Shown: piece by piece, positions 1 through 12,600 of the stretch
Layout of the letters: every line of letters begins with the position of its first letter
Position numbering within the stretch: the first letter of the stretch is position 1
Source of the DNA: Musa acuminata AAA Group
Taxonomy: Eukaryota; Streptophyta; Magnoliopsida; Zingiberales; Musaceae
Assembly (NCBI RefSeq): GCF_036884655.1
Contig: NC_088339.1
Location: 21,532,001 to 21,596,000 of the forward strand
Direction: 5' to 3'
DNA: 64,000 nucleotides
Program-made: the position numbers and the translations under genes
Notes under the pieces: model-generated
The model's database searches: none
Seen by the model: only the letters and a program-made list of their open reading frames with translations
Told to the model about the DNA's origin: nothing

Positions 1-1199
1 TGAATCACTAAAATATGATTTTAAAATAATTAATATATTTTATTTTTAAATATTTTATGATAATTAATCTATTAAAATTTAAGATTTTTTGAACTAGTAT
101 GATAATCGAGTATAACTTAGCTCGATTTTGAGTGTAACTTGATCAACTTTCACTAGACCAAGTCAAAATTTGATAGAATCATTAGGACTTGATTTAAGAT
201 GATTGGTGCCTTTTTTATTTATTTATTTTTTTTATCATAATTAGTTATCAACATTAGAGATATTTTTAATATCATCTATGATTAAGTAATTTAAGCAAAT
301 GTCTAAAGATATTTTGTCAAGTGAAAATGGAGGTATCATTCGATAAAAGTTTATAATGAGATTTTTTAGGTAAAATATCTAAAATTCTTTTAATAGCAAT
401 TTTGTAAAGCAAAGAAGTTCAACGTTTAATATTTTATCGATAAATTATTCAAAAAATAAATAAAACATACATTTTATACATTTAGGCTTGGATATTCGTT
501 TTTAAGCATAGCAAGCATGGTGACCCAATCACATCACTCAAATGATTAGAGTTTCTTTTATTTTCTTTGCCCTTTTTCCCTCGTGACTTAGTTGAGGTGG
601 TAATTCTGCTTGCAAGGCCAATGCATAAAACTAATGTCTAATGATGCATTAATTATCTTTTTTTTACAAAAATATCTATTACTACGTACGTCAAAGTGGA
701 GTACAAAACGCCCCTAACATCGAAGCAAAATAAAACCTATAATTGAGAGGGCCACTTTCCTCTCCACACAAAAAAAAAGAAAAAAGATGATTGACTTTTA
801 GCCAACCAGTTGACTGCCTCATCTTCTTCCTAAATACACGACAAAAACACATGCATCAAAACATTCCACAGGAGCCTAAATACTATGCGTAATATTGCAG
901 ATGACGCATGGAATAATAGCTGATTACCTTTTGTAAAATATTAATGAAAATCAACAAATGATCACACGAGTAAATCCGATAGCTAACACCATTGCCACCT
1001 CACAAAGATCACACTGCATCGCCACAGCCACCATAAACCCGTGGCCACCATAGCCACATATAACCTCCACAAATCACATCCAATCTATAAATCCTCACAG
1101 ATCCATCCACCAAAGCCCCAATCAACCATATAAAGGAAGCTGACCTATAGTCCGACCACCACCACAAGATGCTGAAAATGAACTAATGGTCCAAAAACA
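1..1199. other. AT-rich intergenic DNA, no gene seen
   Basis: Very AT-rich sequence with short poly-T and poly-A runs (about 654-665 and 768-786). I see no long reading frame, no splice-compatible coding segment and no RNA gene. The poly-T run near 660 could mark the poly-A end of the minus-strand LINE that follows, but nothing between 700 and 1200 confirms it. Confidence 0.6.
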
Positions 1200-1252
1200 C
1201 ACGTTCCAAACCACATAAGCAATAAAGAAAATGGTTGCCGAGCCCCATTCCT

Positions 1253-1549
1253 TCAAGCAAGTCTATCTAGAAAGGGAAGCAACGGTGCAAAAGCTTTCAA
1301 TAAAACATTTTTAATCTGAGGGAGTAACAATAGCTTCCATAAGCAACGCCACCTATCCCCTTGAGCTACAGATCCACTACTAGAAGGAGCAAGGAACCTG
1401 TAAGCAGCTTTCGTAGAAATAATCTTGTTAATATCTGACTTCCATAACCAACAATCATCACATAGGCCAAGAGATAACTCCACTCGACAAATCCTCGTAG
1501 CCAGCTTCTCTCCAATGGAGGAGTATAACTTATCTATATTCCCGGACAA
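1253..1549 (-). pseudogene. LINE zf-RVT (C-terminal reverse transcriptase) fragment
   Basis: The 98-codon frame contains CWLWKSDINKIISTKAAYRFL interrupted-style spacing typical of the plant LINE zf-RVT segment: a W-K pair, a short loop, the AAYRFL block, and then a W-x-x-LWKLLLLPQIKNVL block. This domain follows the reverse transcriptase in plant LINEs. It is an isolated remnant; the upstream polymerase frame is destroyed. Confidence 0.7.
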
Positions 1550-2740
1550 GACATATCTAGATATCTAGATATTTGAACGAAAACTTCCACTCTTTAACCC
1601 TGAAGCAATCACACACATCCACACGACGAAATCAGATCCACACGACGAATTCTCCTATCACCCTTGAAGAAATGGGTTGGTTGACTATTGACTAGATATG
1701 CAAAAGAAGGAGATAAAATATAAGTATGAACCCAAGAGATATATTTCTATGGAAAACGAGCCAATTGCATGATGTGAAGAATAGTCATCCAAGAGATCTT
1801 ATCATAAACATTTTCAGTATGTAGCTTATTGATAATAAAGGGGTTTATACCTCTAGAACTGAACAAAAAATGAGAAATATCCTAACCAATCATAATATTA
1901 TCATGAATAGAGTACCCAAGGATAAATGTAGACTATTCACAAGAAATGAGAAAATCCAAATAAAACTTTATACAATTGGCCAAGACTTTAGTAAGGATAT
2001 GATAATTAAAATTACACAAATAAATAGGTCAAAAGTTCTTGATATCTCTAGGTTTTTCATTTTAGGAATAAAAATAATAAAATTCTTTGTTCAAGAAGGA
2101 TAGCAAAATCATAAAAAGATTAAAAGGTTTGAACAAAAGAATCATATAATATCCTAATAAAAGTGATAGAACTCATCATAAACCCATCCGAACCTTGGGA
2201 TTTCCTCAATCCTAACGAAACAAGAGCATCTCAAATCTCACATTTGCTAAAAGGCTAAGTCAAATGATTCACATCCTCCTCAAATGGGGCCCCAAGTGGG
2301 TTAAATTGGAAACTGATGCATCAAAGGAGTATGGTTCATTCCTGAAGAGGTTCAAGTAAAAAGAAACAAATTCATTTCTAACAAGCATAGCATCAATGAT
2401 GACAGAAGATCCAGAAAAGATGTAATATATAAAATTATTCATCCTATAAATAGAGACTAGAGCTTGATAATTCTAATATTAGAATCTCCTTTTGTGATCC
2501 ACTTAGACGAAGCACAACACTCTTCCAGTAGAGATAGGACAACTATACATCCTTAGCCTCATTCATCCCCACCTCAACCTCTCTACCTTTTAAGAGAGCA
2601 ATCTCCTATTGGGTAGGCAATTGTATCGTTAATCTTATCCAAGTAATTTTTGTTTCAAAAAGAAAGAGACCCCTAAGTTTATAAAGATAGGAGAACCCAT
2701 CAATCGGGGATTGGGAAGGAACCCCTGAGTCCCAAATACT

Positions 2741-3046
2741 TTAAACTATATCCTTAACCTCATTATATTTAAACCGGTGGAACTTAAATAAAGAGGGAGG
2801 CTTGAGACGACCTATCATATTTAAAAATAAAGGATAATTATCCAAGATAACTCTAGGGAGGTGCTTGATGATAAATCTATCAAAAAACCTAAACCATTTA
2901 TGATTGACAAACCCCTTATCTAAATAAACAAGGATACGAGCGCTACACCTATGGTTATTATACCAAGTAAATCTAGGACCTATAAAACCCAAATCAGATA
3001 AAACAAATAAAAAAGAAATTGATTGAAATGTCGAACCGTAAAACAT
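2741..3046 (-). pseudogene. LINE endonuclease-domain fragment
   Basis: The frame carries DLGFIGPRFTWYNN, then RILVYLDKGFVNHKW, and then LPRVILDNYPLFL. This is the usual C-terminal half of the LINE apurinic-like endonuclease (G-x-x-FTW-x-N; R-LDR-like; S/D-H/N-PL). Changes at normally fixed sites (D to Y and R to K in the LDR block, H to N in the DH block) and the lack of an N-terminal half show it is dead. Confidence 0.7.
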
Positions 3047-4559
3047 AATGTAAAAGAATAGTCACTTAATTTATTCTTAGCATCCAATATATAATTACAA
3101 TCCCCCAACACAAACACAAGCCACGAAAAGCTATTCAAATTGATCAATGAAAAAAATCCTATAGAATATTATGGTTGAGAATAGAAATGTTAGTTTTTAT
3201 CTAAAAAAAAAAAAAACAAGGATGAGAATTTCCAAATTGAACTATAATTTGTAAAACTTGAGAATGGATAGATAACTCCTGAGTTCTAATAATGGAGGAG
3301 TTCCATAATAATACTATACCACCCGAAGCCCTTATCACCGGAAATAGTTCAATCGCCTAGGAACATCCCAAGCATCTAGCCAGGCATTGCACCTGCTCCT
3401 CCGAGTGAGTCTCCTACAAAAATAGAAGATAAATATGATAAACACAAACATTGTATAGAACGTAGTCAATAATAAGTCTTCTTTATAATCCTCGATAGTT
3501 CTAAATGATAATATTCATAAGAAATAGGGAAAAAAAAAGTATAAAGATTTTCCAATAGAGAGAACACGATTGAGAGAAGATACCTCTTATTGGGGGGATC
3601 ACAGACCATAACCTTGCCCACATGAAGGTCTCAACCATACTACCAAGGCATTAATCCGAGCTTTCACTTTCGACTATCTCCACACTTGTTCCTAGATAGG
3701 AGTAGAAGAAGAAGGTCCTTCCTTCACATCAACCACTCGAGAAGTAGTAGGAAAAGAAGGGGGAGGCATGTTGTCAAAAATATGCTGGGTCGCAGCTTCC
3801 ATATCGCTAAAAATGACCACACCGTTCGCTTGCAAAGAAGTCTCCATCACCACTATAGGAACAAGAAGTATTTCTAAAGAAGAGATGACCCTCAAAGGGG
3901 TCCTAATGTCCTCATTCAATTCATTAGTCCTAACAGTTGAACCGGTTATGTCAGACCGCCTTGGATTCACGATTGTCCCCATCGCAGGTTCAACCGGTGT
4001 AGAGTTGACTCTACCACATCTTGTTAGACTTGTGCATGCCTACACAATAGGAGTCTCAAGATCATACTTAAGCACCTCTGATCGCATTGAACTCGTACCC
4101 AAATTTACAACTAAGGTAGACTCGAGTATAGTAACAAGTGCCTCCAAACTATTCTTAGCTTATAAGTCATTAACACCCTTATCAGATACTAGTATTAATA
4201 TCTTTAGGCCATAAAATATTCACATGTTTTCAACATGAGATAACCAACGCCGACATTGATGTTGAGCGACAAATTCCTATCTCTGTATCTTCAGACCGCC
4301 TTGGATTCACATGTTCTGGCAAATTCTTATCTCTGTACCTTGATCCAAGATCCATAAACCTCTCATTTCAGTGGCGGTCGACCATCTTTTTCAAGGGCTA
4401 ATAGTTTGCTAGTTCCTTAAGGGGTACCCCGGTTCCTAGGGATGCCATACCATGTTGGGGCACCACTAGATCTATTCTTCAACTTAGATGGACAATCGAT
4501 CAATTTATGTCCAACATAAGACAATCCCTATTTCAGCATTCGAAAGGCAAATTGAGAAG

Positions 4560-5075
4560 CTAAATCCACATCGGTGAAGATTTTAAGGTTTCAATCAAAC
4601 GATTGAAGTTGGGGTGCCATGGAAACAAATGAAGGAACTGGCCTCTCAAGGTCCACGGTCTAGAAGTCAGTTCATCTTCAAATTGAAATCGAAATAAGAA
4701 GAAACTATTTTGCATATCCATCATAAGTGGGGAAGCAATCCTCCATATCTTCGCTACATATTCTCTCGGAACCTGCAGTTGCGGAGGACCCCCCAAGGAA
4801 CGACCATCAAGACTCAGAACCTATGGCTTACACCGATCAGAGGAACGTTTAATCTAGTTAAAAACATCGATCTCAAAAAAAGAGCCAACATCTTCCTCGT
4901 GCAGATGCCCAGTAAGCAAGGACACCCATGAAACCTTTTTACCATTACCAAAGGAGGTTGCTTGCACAGGAAGAACCGGACCAGCGTTGACCGGTGGGGT
5001 TGTCATCAAAAAGCCAATGAACCCAACTGTTGAAGATGTCCCCTCACCGCTCGATGCACCTGCTTTGTAAGGCAA
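4560..5075 (-). pseudogene. LINE ORF1 (gag-like, DUF4283) fragment
   Basis: Two frames in series on the minus strand. The first (5075-4854) contains KKVSWVSLLTG, as in the start of plant LINE ORF1. The second (4796-4560) contains FFLFRFQFEDEL, then RPWTLRGQFLHLFPWHPNF, the DUF4283 signature with its conserved P-W and F-x-P-W-x-P-x-F blocks. DUF4283 proteins are nucleic-acid-binding ORF1 products of plant LINEs. A frameshift separates the two pieces. Confidence 0.65.
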
Positions 5076-5538
5076 AGGGCCGCCTTCCCGGTTGCCGGAG
5101 ATTCTACAGACAGCACCGTGGTTTCAGAAGATAAAGGCTATGTCGAAGGAATGATTTTGAATTTCGGAGCTGGAAGAAGATAGGCCCTTCTAATCACATA
5201 GGAAGACGGAGAAGGTTTCCGGCCTCTCAGGGAGGAGGAGGGAGCTTTGGCCACGAGGGGATCCCCCCATCGGCCGATGAAGGGAAACTTTCTCTCTCTA
5301 ATACTAAGAGTTTCTCACACTACTCTGTCCGCCTTCCAACGAGTCCTCCATAAATCGTCTCACACATAGCACAAAGCACTTCTTTGATTACTTCTACAAT
5401 GAAACAACTGCTAATACACTCGTCCGCTTCCATCAGACACACACAGACTCAACTTCGCTTCGCACACATGCATGCATTTACGTCTACAAATAACAGAAAC
5501 AAAGAGTAGCTGGAGTTTGCATCACATATTAGATTCGA

Positions 5539-5888
5539 CTAAGTCTGGATAGGAGGCGTCGGCACAGCTGAAGAGCCAGGATGATCAGGCGCCGGCCCTG
5601 GCCTGTCACCGACACCCCCAGGAGACCAATACGAGCTGCGTCCTTGGTTCTTGATCGGAGACGGCGGTCCCGTCTTCGGTTGTCTTTCGCCCAGCTTTCT
5701 CCCACTCGTCCATTCGTCCGGATCACCTGCAGTAGCACAGCACAAGGATTAGCTCGAACGCTCACACATATGTAGCACAGCACGATCGTACCGTAATATA
5801 TACCAGATGCGTGGAAGTCGAGGGAGATCAGGAGAGAGAGGAGGAGAAAGAGGCACACGGCCAGAACCTTTGCTGGAGATGAACCCAT
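5539..5888 (-). CDS. Small secreted peptide precursor (90 aa), family unrecognised
   Basis: Two exons on the minus strand: 5888-5804 and 5726-5539, joined by a 77-bp GT-AG intron; the split codon restores frame as ...HAS-G-DPDEW. The ATG at 5888 is the first ATG in frame; the codons just upstream are GTG, not ATG. Residues 4-28 form a signal peptide: an Ala/Lys start, then a leucine-rich core (VLAVCLFLLLSLLISL), with a likely cut near the HASG site. The rest is hydrophilic and rich in Pro and Gly, with basic stretches (GRKLGERQPK) followed by GRSSYWSPGGVGD, RPGPAPDHPGSS and PTPPIQT. This is the architecture of precursors of secreted signalling peptides. The RPGPAPDHPG block loosely recalls the CLE and CEP cores, but the spacing fits neither; there is no Asp-Tyr sulfation site of PSY/RGF type and no cysteine pattern. 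Function not assigned. The neighbouring SCAMP gene is transcribed divergently. Confidence 0.6.
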
Positions 5889-6686
5889 ATTCTTGTACAC
5901 CGATATGGCTGGCTGGCTTAGTGAGTATATAAGCAGAAGAATTTAGAAGATGGAGCGGTTCGCCGGTGGATGCATGCCCAACTTCTGCAATGAAGTTGGC
6001 TATACATCCACTAAAAATTGTTCGTCCTCGAGAAAAACAAGTATTTTATCGGAAGTTATTGGCACAGCTTTAAGTATTATATCCAGTGTCATCCATCCTT
6101 AGCCCCACGCCTACCCACCCACCCACCCACCCACAGGATCACTCAGGAGCACAAATAGATAATGGCCCGTGTATAAGTGGGCTCAGTAATAATGCAGACG
6201 ATGCGTACAACAGGTCTCTTGCAAGCAGGCATAACATATCTGGAGCGGAGACGATGAATGATGATGTACAGCGCCGCCTAATTGCTGGAATTACCCGAAC
6301 GGCAGGGCAAAGAAGGCCTCCGGTGCGCAGTGCAGTCTTCAAGGTATGCTGGTCTTTTAGAGCGACCATGACTGAGAACTTTGTACGCTGATCTGGATGC
6401 GAAGGCACAAACTGCATTTACAATTGAAATGCAACCTTAATCGCAGGCAACGTGCCGCATTTTGTACCATTGCGCTTGATATCACCGTTTCCGTACCCAT
6501 CAATGAATGGCTGAGATTTGATTCGAGAAGAACGAGGAAATGGAACCCGTGCGAATTAGAAGTAGAAATATCGCCACAGTTCCGACCTGAACCGAAGAAG
6601 GATTACACCCAACAAAAGTTGCCCTTGTTCCGCCCCAGTCACCGTTCGACTCCCCCCCTCCCCCCCCTCTCTACTGTTAGGATCTG
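5889..6686. other. Divergent intergenic region between the peptide gene and SCAMP
   Basis: About 0.8 kb shared by the minus-strand peptide gene and the plus-strand SCAMP gene. A TATATA stretch at 5926-5932 lies about 40 bp upstream of the peptide ATG and could be a TATA box, although it reads slightly better on the plus strand. A CCCA-type microsatellite lies near 6116-6134, and a C/T-rich tract near 6645-6672 just before the SCAMP ATG looks like a 5' leader. Open frames here show no recognisable protein. Confidence 0.5.
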
Positions 6687-9600
6687 ATGGCGGGGCGTTA
6701 TGACAGCGATCCCTTCCAGGAAGAAGACGTTAATCCCTTCGCGGTGAGTTGGCCGATCTCCCCATTTTCCTGTTCCCATTCCACTTATTTTTTACTCGGG
6801 GCTTTCTAGTGATCAACGAATGTAGTAGGCCTGGTTAATTTGGTTCATCTTCTAAATTATGGCGCCAGATTGTTACCTATTGCTTTCTTCCCTTCTAAGT
6901 TTGGACGATTGCTTGCTGCTTCTGATTTCGGCCGTGTCATTCGGGTTCTGAAAGACTACTTCTTTTGTAGGTTTCAATGGGTACTAAAATGAGGGCTTAC
7001 TCAGCATTGTTTTGTACTGTATTCTGACCTCGCAAAACCTAGCCAGGTTGTCGCAACCTTCTCTTTATGGACTTGGATTCTGAAGGCTCTGACTGAATTC
7101 CAGCAATATTGACTTCTAAAATATTTGCATAGAATTGGGATATGCCCTGCCAAACTTGCGTGCGATCAGTCCTAGACCACCCTGGTCTTATTCTACCCTA
7201 AAAGCACATTTGGCTGGCCCAAGCTTAATTGACCCGTAAGTATTCGTATTACTATGATGAAACCCAAAAAGTAGATCTTGGGTATCATTTGGACTAGGAC
7301 AAAATTTGGGACATATGGTAGTTCGGGAACCTTGCTTCTTCGGTCACTTTTTCATCTTCACATGACATGATTTTATGTCAATACCACAAATCAAAGTCAT
7401 TAAGGAATTATTCAGTATATTATACTTTTGTTTCAGCGACTTTTAGGAAATTTTATGATCTTGATATTGCCCAAAACTAGTTGATGTTTAGCTATGAGGA
7501 ATTCTGGTATATGGTTCGCTGCCGGACAGTCTTCTTCAGTTGCACTAATTGAAAACTTATGATGAATTTGTTTTGACCATTAAATGATGTTTTGAGTTAC
7601 TAGTCGACGTACCCCTGTTCTTACGTTCTTGCGTTGAATTTTCTTTCGGAATGTTGTTTTAAATTGAGTCTGGCAGCTGCCATTTGTCAAAAATATTGCC
7701 CTTTAACAATGTAAAGCTAGGCTGAAACTCAACATGTAATGCAGATGTTCGGTTGCTGGTCTCTGGTTGGCAGCAAAAATATAGCTGTTCGGCTAGAGTT
7801 CATACTGCTTAAATATTTAGCATCATTATCCTCGTCTTCACAATTGTCTGGTGATTATAAGATGCATACTGATGGCTCTTAATGTGTGTCTTCTAGCGTA
7901 CTTGCTCATTGGCATTAATCTCTGGGAGTTCCTAACTATATTCATGTGTGATAGTTTCACATTATAATTTCTGGAAATTAGCTTTCATTGTGAATCAATC
8001 ATATAAGAATAAAAGTTTAAAAATCTCGGTCTGATATTGGTTTTGACACCTTATACCCCTTGGTACTGATGAAAATAAATAAAAATTGAATATCAACCGG
8101 GACTTAGCTATGTATTCCAACATTGGTCCTTAGTCAGACCCGTATTTACCGGTTGGTATGTACCGGTCTAACCGACATTTAAAACCTTGTTTGTAATTGT
8201 CAATACCCGAGTCTGATGAGCCAACTGGCCAATAATTCCATTTTGGTCCTTCAACCACGGACCAAAATGCTTAAGCGAGAGTTAACGTAGTACACTCATC
8301 AGGCACTTATAAGCTAATCATACACATTGCCCACTTCCGATGTGGGACTAATGGGATGTTACAGTAATAGTTGTAGCTTTTTCTTCTTCATCAGTTCACT
8401 AAATGTTGCACCTCTTGTTTGTCTTTGCAGTATTGACCCATATTCTTATTTCATTTTTTAAGTTATGACCATGCTTTCAATGACAATTGCAAGTTGCTTA
8501 ATGCATATCATTGGATGCCATTCTACCGAAAGATGGAACTTCTAATTTTCTCCACATGATAATGGCCATAAAAATTCAAGCATTCTTTTAAGATTGTTAA
8601 TTTTAAACAGAAAAAATACCTAATTCTAGAAGCAAGTTTATTTTCTTATGGGAGAATTTATTAATTAATATCTAGCTTAGTGTCCCATTTGTTTCTTTGA
8701 AGATAAGTGTTTTTTACTTTTAGTTTGTTCTATTGTATCTGATATGCCTTCAGTATCATACATTATTTATGGCAGGAAACTGGAAGACGTGGAAAAGTAG
8801 CTGGATCAAATTATGGAGGAGGTCCACTAAGTTCAGCAGTACGTGTACTTCATAAACCTATCCTTACAGTGATACAACCAAGGTTGACTCGAGGTTATTG
8901 GTCTAGTTCTACATAGCATTAGTCTTAAGATCTTGTTTCCAATTATTTTGAATATTCTGTTGTTCTTTTATGATTTTAAGGTCTGTCACTAGACTTGATT
9001 AAGAGTCCTATTTAAGTAATGACTGCTGAAATCATAATTTTTCTGTATGGAAGATTTATTCCTTAAAAAATAAAATGAATCCTTAACACAACTCAAAATA
9101 ATCTTAGAAGGAAGGACACCTGAGTGGGAATCATAAAACAATATGTCTGATTTGCATTCCTTTTAGGTTGGCCCAATATGACCTGAATTATACGGATCAT
9201 GAGAGATCTGACCAGTTTAGAGGGCTTATCCTTATTTCTATGATTTCTTCTCTTTCACTCTTTTTTATTTTGCCTTTTTTTTTTTTTATCTCACCTCTTT
9301 TCTGCCTTCCTTGCTCTCTGCTTTCTGTTGCTACAGAAATCATAATATTCTTTATTGGTTTGGGTCTATACCAGCAGACCTGCCATTATATATGTTTCAG
9401 GGACTTCTGAACGGCTATTTTCAGAACTGGCATCTAGGGAACACAATCAATTAATGAACCTTATTTTTCTTGTGCAAAATTTGGATTAGTGATAGCATCA
9501 TTCTCTAACCAATTATCTCAACTGAGTAACTTTGGTTGCATCATATGCAGTGTGGGTACTGATATTTCCAGAGTTTATGTTTTATCTGTTTAATGCAGGA

Positions 9601-12600
9601 TTTGAAGAAAAAGGAAAGAGAATTACAAGCCAAGGAGGCTGAATTAGATAAGAGGGAAAAGGTATGCCCTTGAGTTGAGTGCTCATAAACCACCTAAGTC
9701 ATTTCTTAGCCTTGGAATTTCATTTTTTGCTTTTCCTGTGCCAAAGTTTTTCAGATAGTTGAAACTAAATAACAGGAGATATGGTATATTCTTTTCTGTA
9801 AATTTCGTGTGTATGCTTCATTTGTGAGCCAACCATAACACAAGATCTTGGTTCTCAAGCATATTGAACACTATGTGGTAGGTAACATGTGGTAAATGGT
9901 ACAACAGTGCAATAAATTTATTAACTGTTAAGATCTTTTAAAGAACAATATCATGTTTACATGCTTTACAAAAAATCTAACTTTATTTGCTTCATAAGCT
10001 TTTGCTATATTTATAAGATCTATTGTGTACAAGATTTGAAAAAAATGGACTTGGGGTAGGTGATTGGTGATGACATAATGCTTTTGCAATATGTGGCTAG
10101 ATGTGCAATTGGATTTGCAAGCTCTATTTTACAAAAATATTACTGATTTAAATACAAAAATATAGATTAACTAATGATTTAGCAATGTAAACAACATATG
10201 CATGAAATTACATGCAAATGTTTACTTTTAGTGTTTACTGTTGATCTGAATGTTTTTTTTTTTAAATTTGTTGATATGTGCTTTCTGTTTGTTTTTGTTT
10301 ATTTGTGGGGTAAACAGGAACTGAAACGTAAAGAAGAGGCTGCAGCACAAGGTGACTTCTCTTTGTTTTCTTAAAACAAATTGTTAATACTTCTTTTAAC
10401 TTTGAACTTTAAGAAAGTAAACTTGCTGTTTTAAGAAAAAGACAAGTTTATTTTTATTTGCTATTAATCTGATTCCCTCATGTGTATTTCCTCTCTACAG
10501 CTGGCGTTGTTATGGATGAGAAAAATTGGCCACCTTTTTTTCCTATTATTCATCATGATATTGCAAGTGAGATACCCATCCACTTGCAAAGATTGCAGTA
10601 TCTTGCATTTGCTTCATTGTTAGGTATGTTCAGACTCTTATTTCTTATCATTGTTGATGTTCCTCTCTGATGTTTAAGGTTCTCGATGCCTTCTTGTTTT
10701 CCTTGCTCAAAACATGTTAATTTTGTATCTTTATTAGCGTTGTAACAAAATTAAGGACACAAGAGAGGATCATATTAGTTAGTGTTCCACTATATGAAAG
10801 TTTATTTTACTATCATGACAGTAACTCTCTGGATTGTCATTTTAGTTTGGTCTACTTTTAACATCATGGTGCATGATGCATTTACATCTTTTTACAAAGA
10901 CAGTTATGCATAATTCATGGATGTGAAATATATGTGCATTATGCTGCATGTAGTTCATTTTTGGGTTAAGAAGCAGTTTCTTCTGCTGATAGGTAATATG
11001 GATCCTAAAAAGGTGAAACCAAAATTAGCTTTTTACATCATATATACAGAATGGTGTAACATTTCGGTATACATTCTTAGTCAAATAGTTTTATGAATCA
11101 TCATGTATAATTTGCAAGATCTATATGGAATACATAATTCTAGTAGAATAGCTATTGAACTATAGGTGTTTGTGAAACAAAATATGATATTGTTTCTCTT
11201 GGGTTTTTGGCAGGCTTGACAGCATGCCTCTTTTGGAATGTCATAGCAGTTACAACAGCATGGATTAAAGGGGAAGGTATTCGAAGGATCTTTCTTGGAT
11301 GTCAATTTCATCATACCAGAACTGAAACTTATTTTACTTTCTTCTTATTTCTAGGTGTCAAGATCTGGTTCCTTGCAATCATCTACTTCATCTCTGGTGT
11401 CCCAGGTGCATATTTTTTGTGGTATCGGCCTCTTTATCGTGCCATGAGGTACAGACTCTTGTTGCAATCTGTTTTTGAAGATCTGTGACCTTAGAATCTG
11501 CCGGATACAAACTTATTATTAAGTTTATGACATTATATTTTCCATGGCACTGTGATGTTTTATAGGACTGAGAGTGCTTTGAATTTTGGATGGTTTTTCC
11601 TGTTTTACTTGGTATGTGCTTTGGTGGTTTATATCTATGCTTAAGGTAATGTTCCATGGCAAATAAATATTCTCCAAGTGACTCTGTCATCTACATTGCA
11701 GCTTCACATTGTTTTTGTCATATATTCTGCTGTCGCTCCTCCAATTATTTTCAAGGGAAAATCTTTAACGTAAGTTTTCTTTTTATGTTTAATAGATGGT
11801 AAATAGTGAAAGCAATAAATTCTGATGGAGGTAGGCTACAGCTAACTTTGTTTGATACATTTTTTAAATCTGATATACAAATGTAAATTTGATTTCTTTT
11901 ACTTTGAGACAATAAATGAGGATTAGTATGTTGGAAGATCAACTTTTGAACTTTCAAACATTGCTTGAGAGATCATGCTTATGATACGACTTCAAAGAAT
12001 GCATATTCAATTTTATCTTCAATTCTTATAAGAGTGTTAGCTTGTAATTCTAATGAATTTGTTGCAAGACTGCTTGAATTGTAGGATAAATTAATGGAGA
12101 CTTGTGATATTTTTGGAGTCATTAGATGATAGTTTGTGCATAAATCTAAGGCCTTCTATGTCACTTGATGTTTCACAAATGGGGGAGTTATAGCCTCCAC
12201 AAAATGGTTCCAGTAGAAGAGAATTTTTAGCTAGCATGACATCAGTATTGGTGGGTAGGGTTGTATAACATCATATTAGCATTTGTTTGCAGAGTAGTGG
12301 AAAAGACTTGCCTCTTAATAGGATACTTGTGACTTCTTCCCACTTAGTAGTAACATTCAATATTATTATCACTTTGTTGGACATGTGTTGGGTTCCATTG
12401 GTTTGTGTAAAATAAATTTAGATTGTTTTCTCTATCTGGGCTGCCTAGTATCTCTAGAAGCACTTATGTAATTTATTGTTATTATAGTAATTTAAAGTTA
12501 TAGTCTAAGCTTATCAATAAAATGTGTTTATTTGTCTTAGTTCTGTAGACAATAGGAAGAATCAGTACATATGAAAAAATAGATCCACTTGTTATTGTTT

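Larger units (their letters stand above)
1200..5290 (-). mobile_element. Degenerate L1-type LINE (non-LTR retrotransposon) remnant
   Basis: Read on the minus strand, fragments occur in the order expected of a plant L1-type LINE: an ORF1 part with a DUF4283-like domain (about 5075-4560), an endonuclease fragment (3046-2741), a decayed reverse-transcriptase zone (about 2740-1560) and a C-terminal zf-RVT fragment (1549-1253). The frames are broken by many stops and shifts, so the element cannot be autonomous. Ends were not located: there is no convincing poly-A tail or target duplication. The conserved order of the parts supports one old insertion rather than several separate fragments. Confidence 0.75.

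Noticed and set aside
11207..11488. Single long frame across SCAMP exons 6 and 7
   Set aside because: It includes the 78-bp intron between 11276 and 11355 read through by chance; the spliced version fits the SCAMP family.
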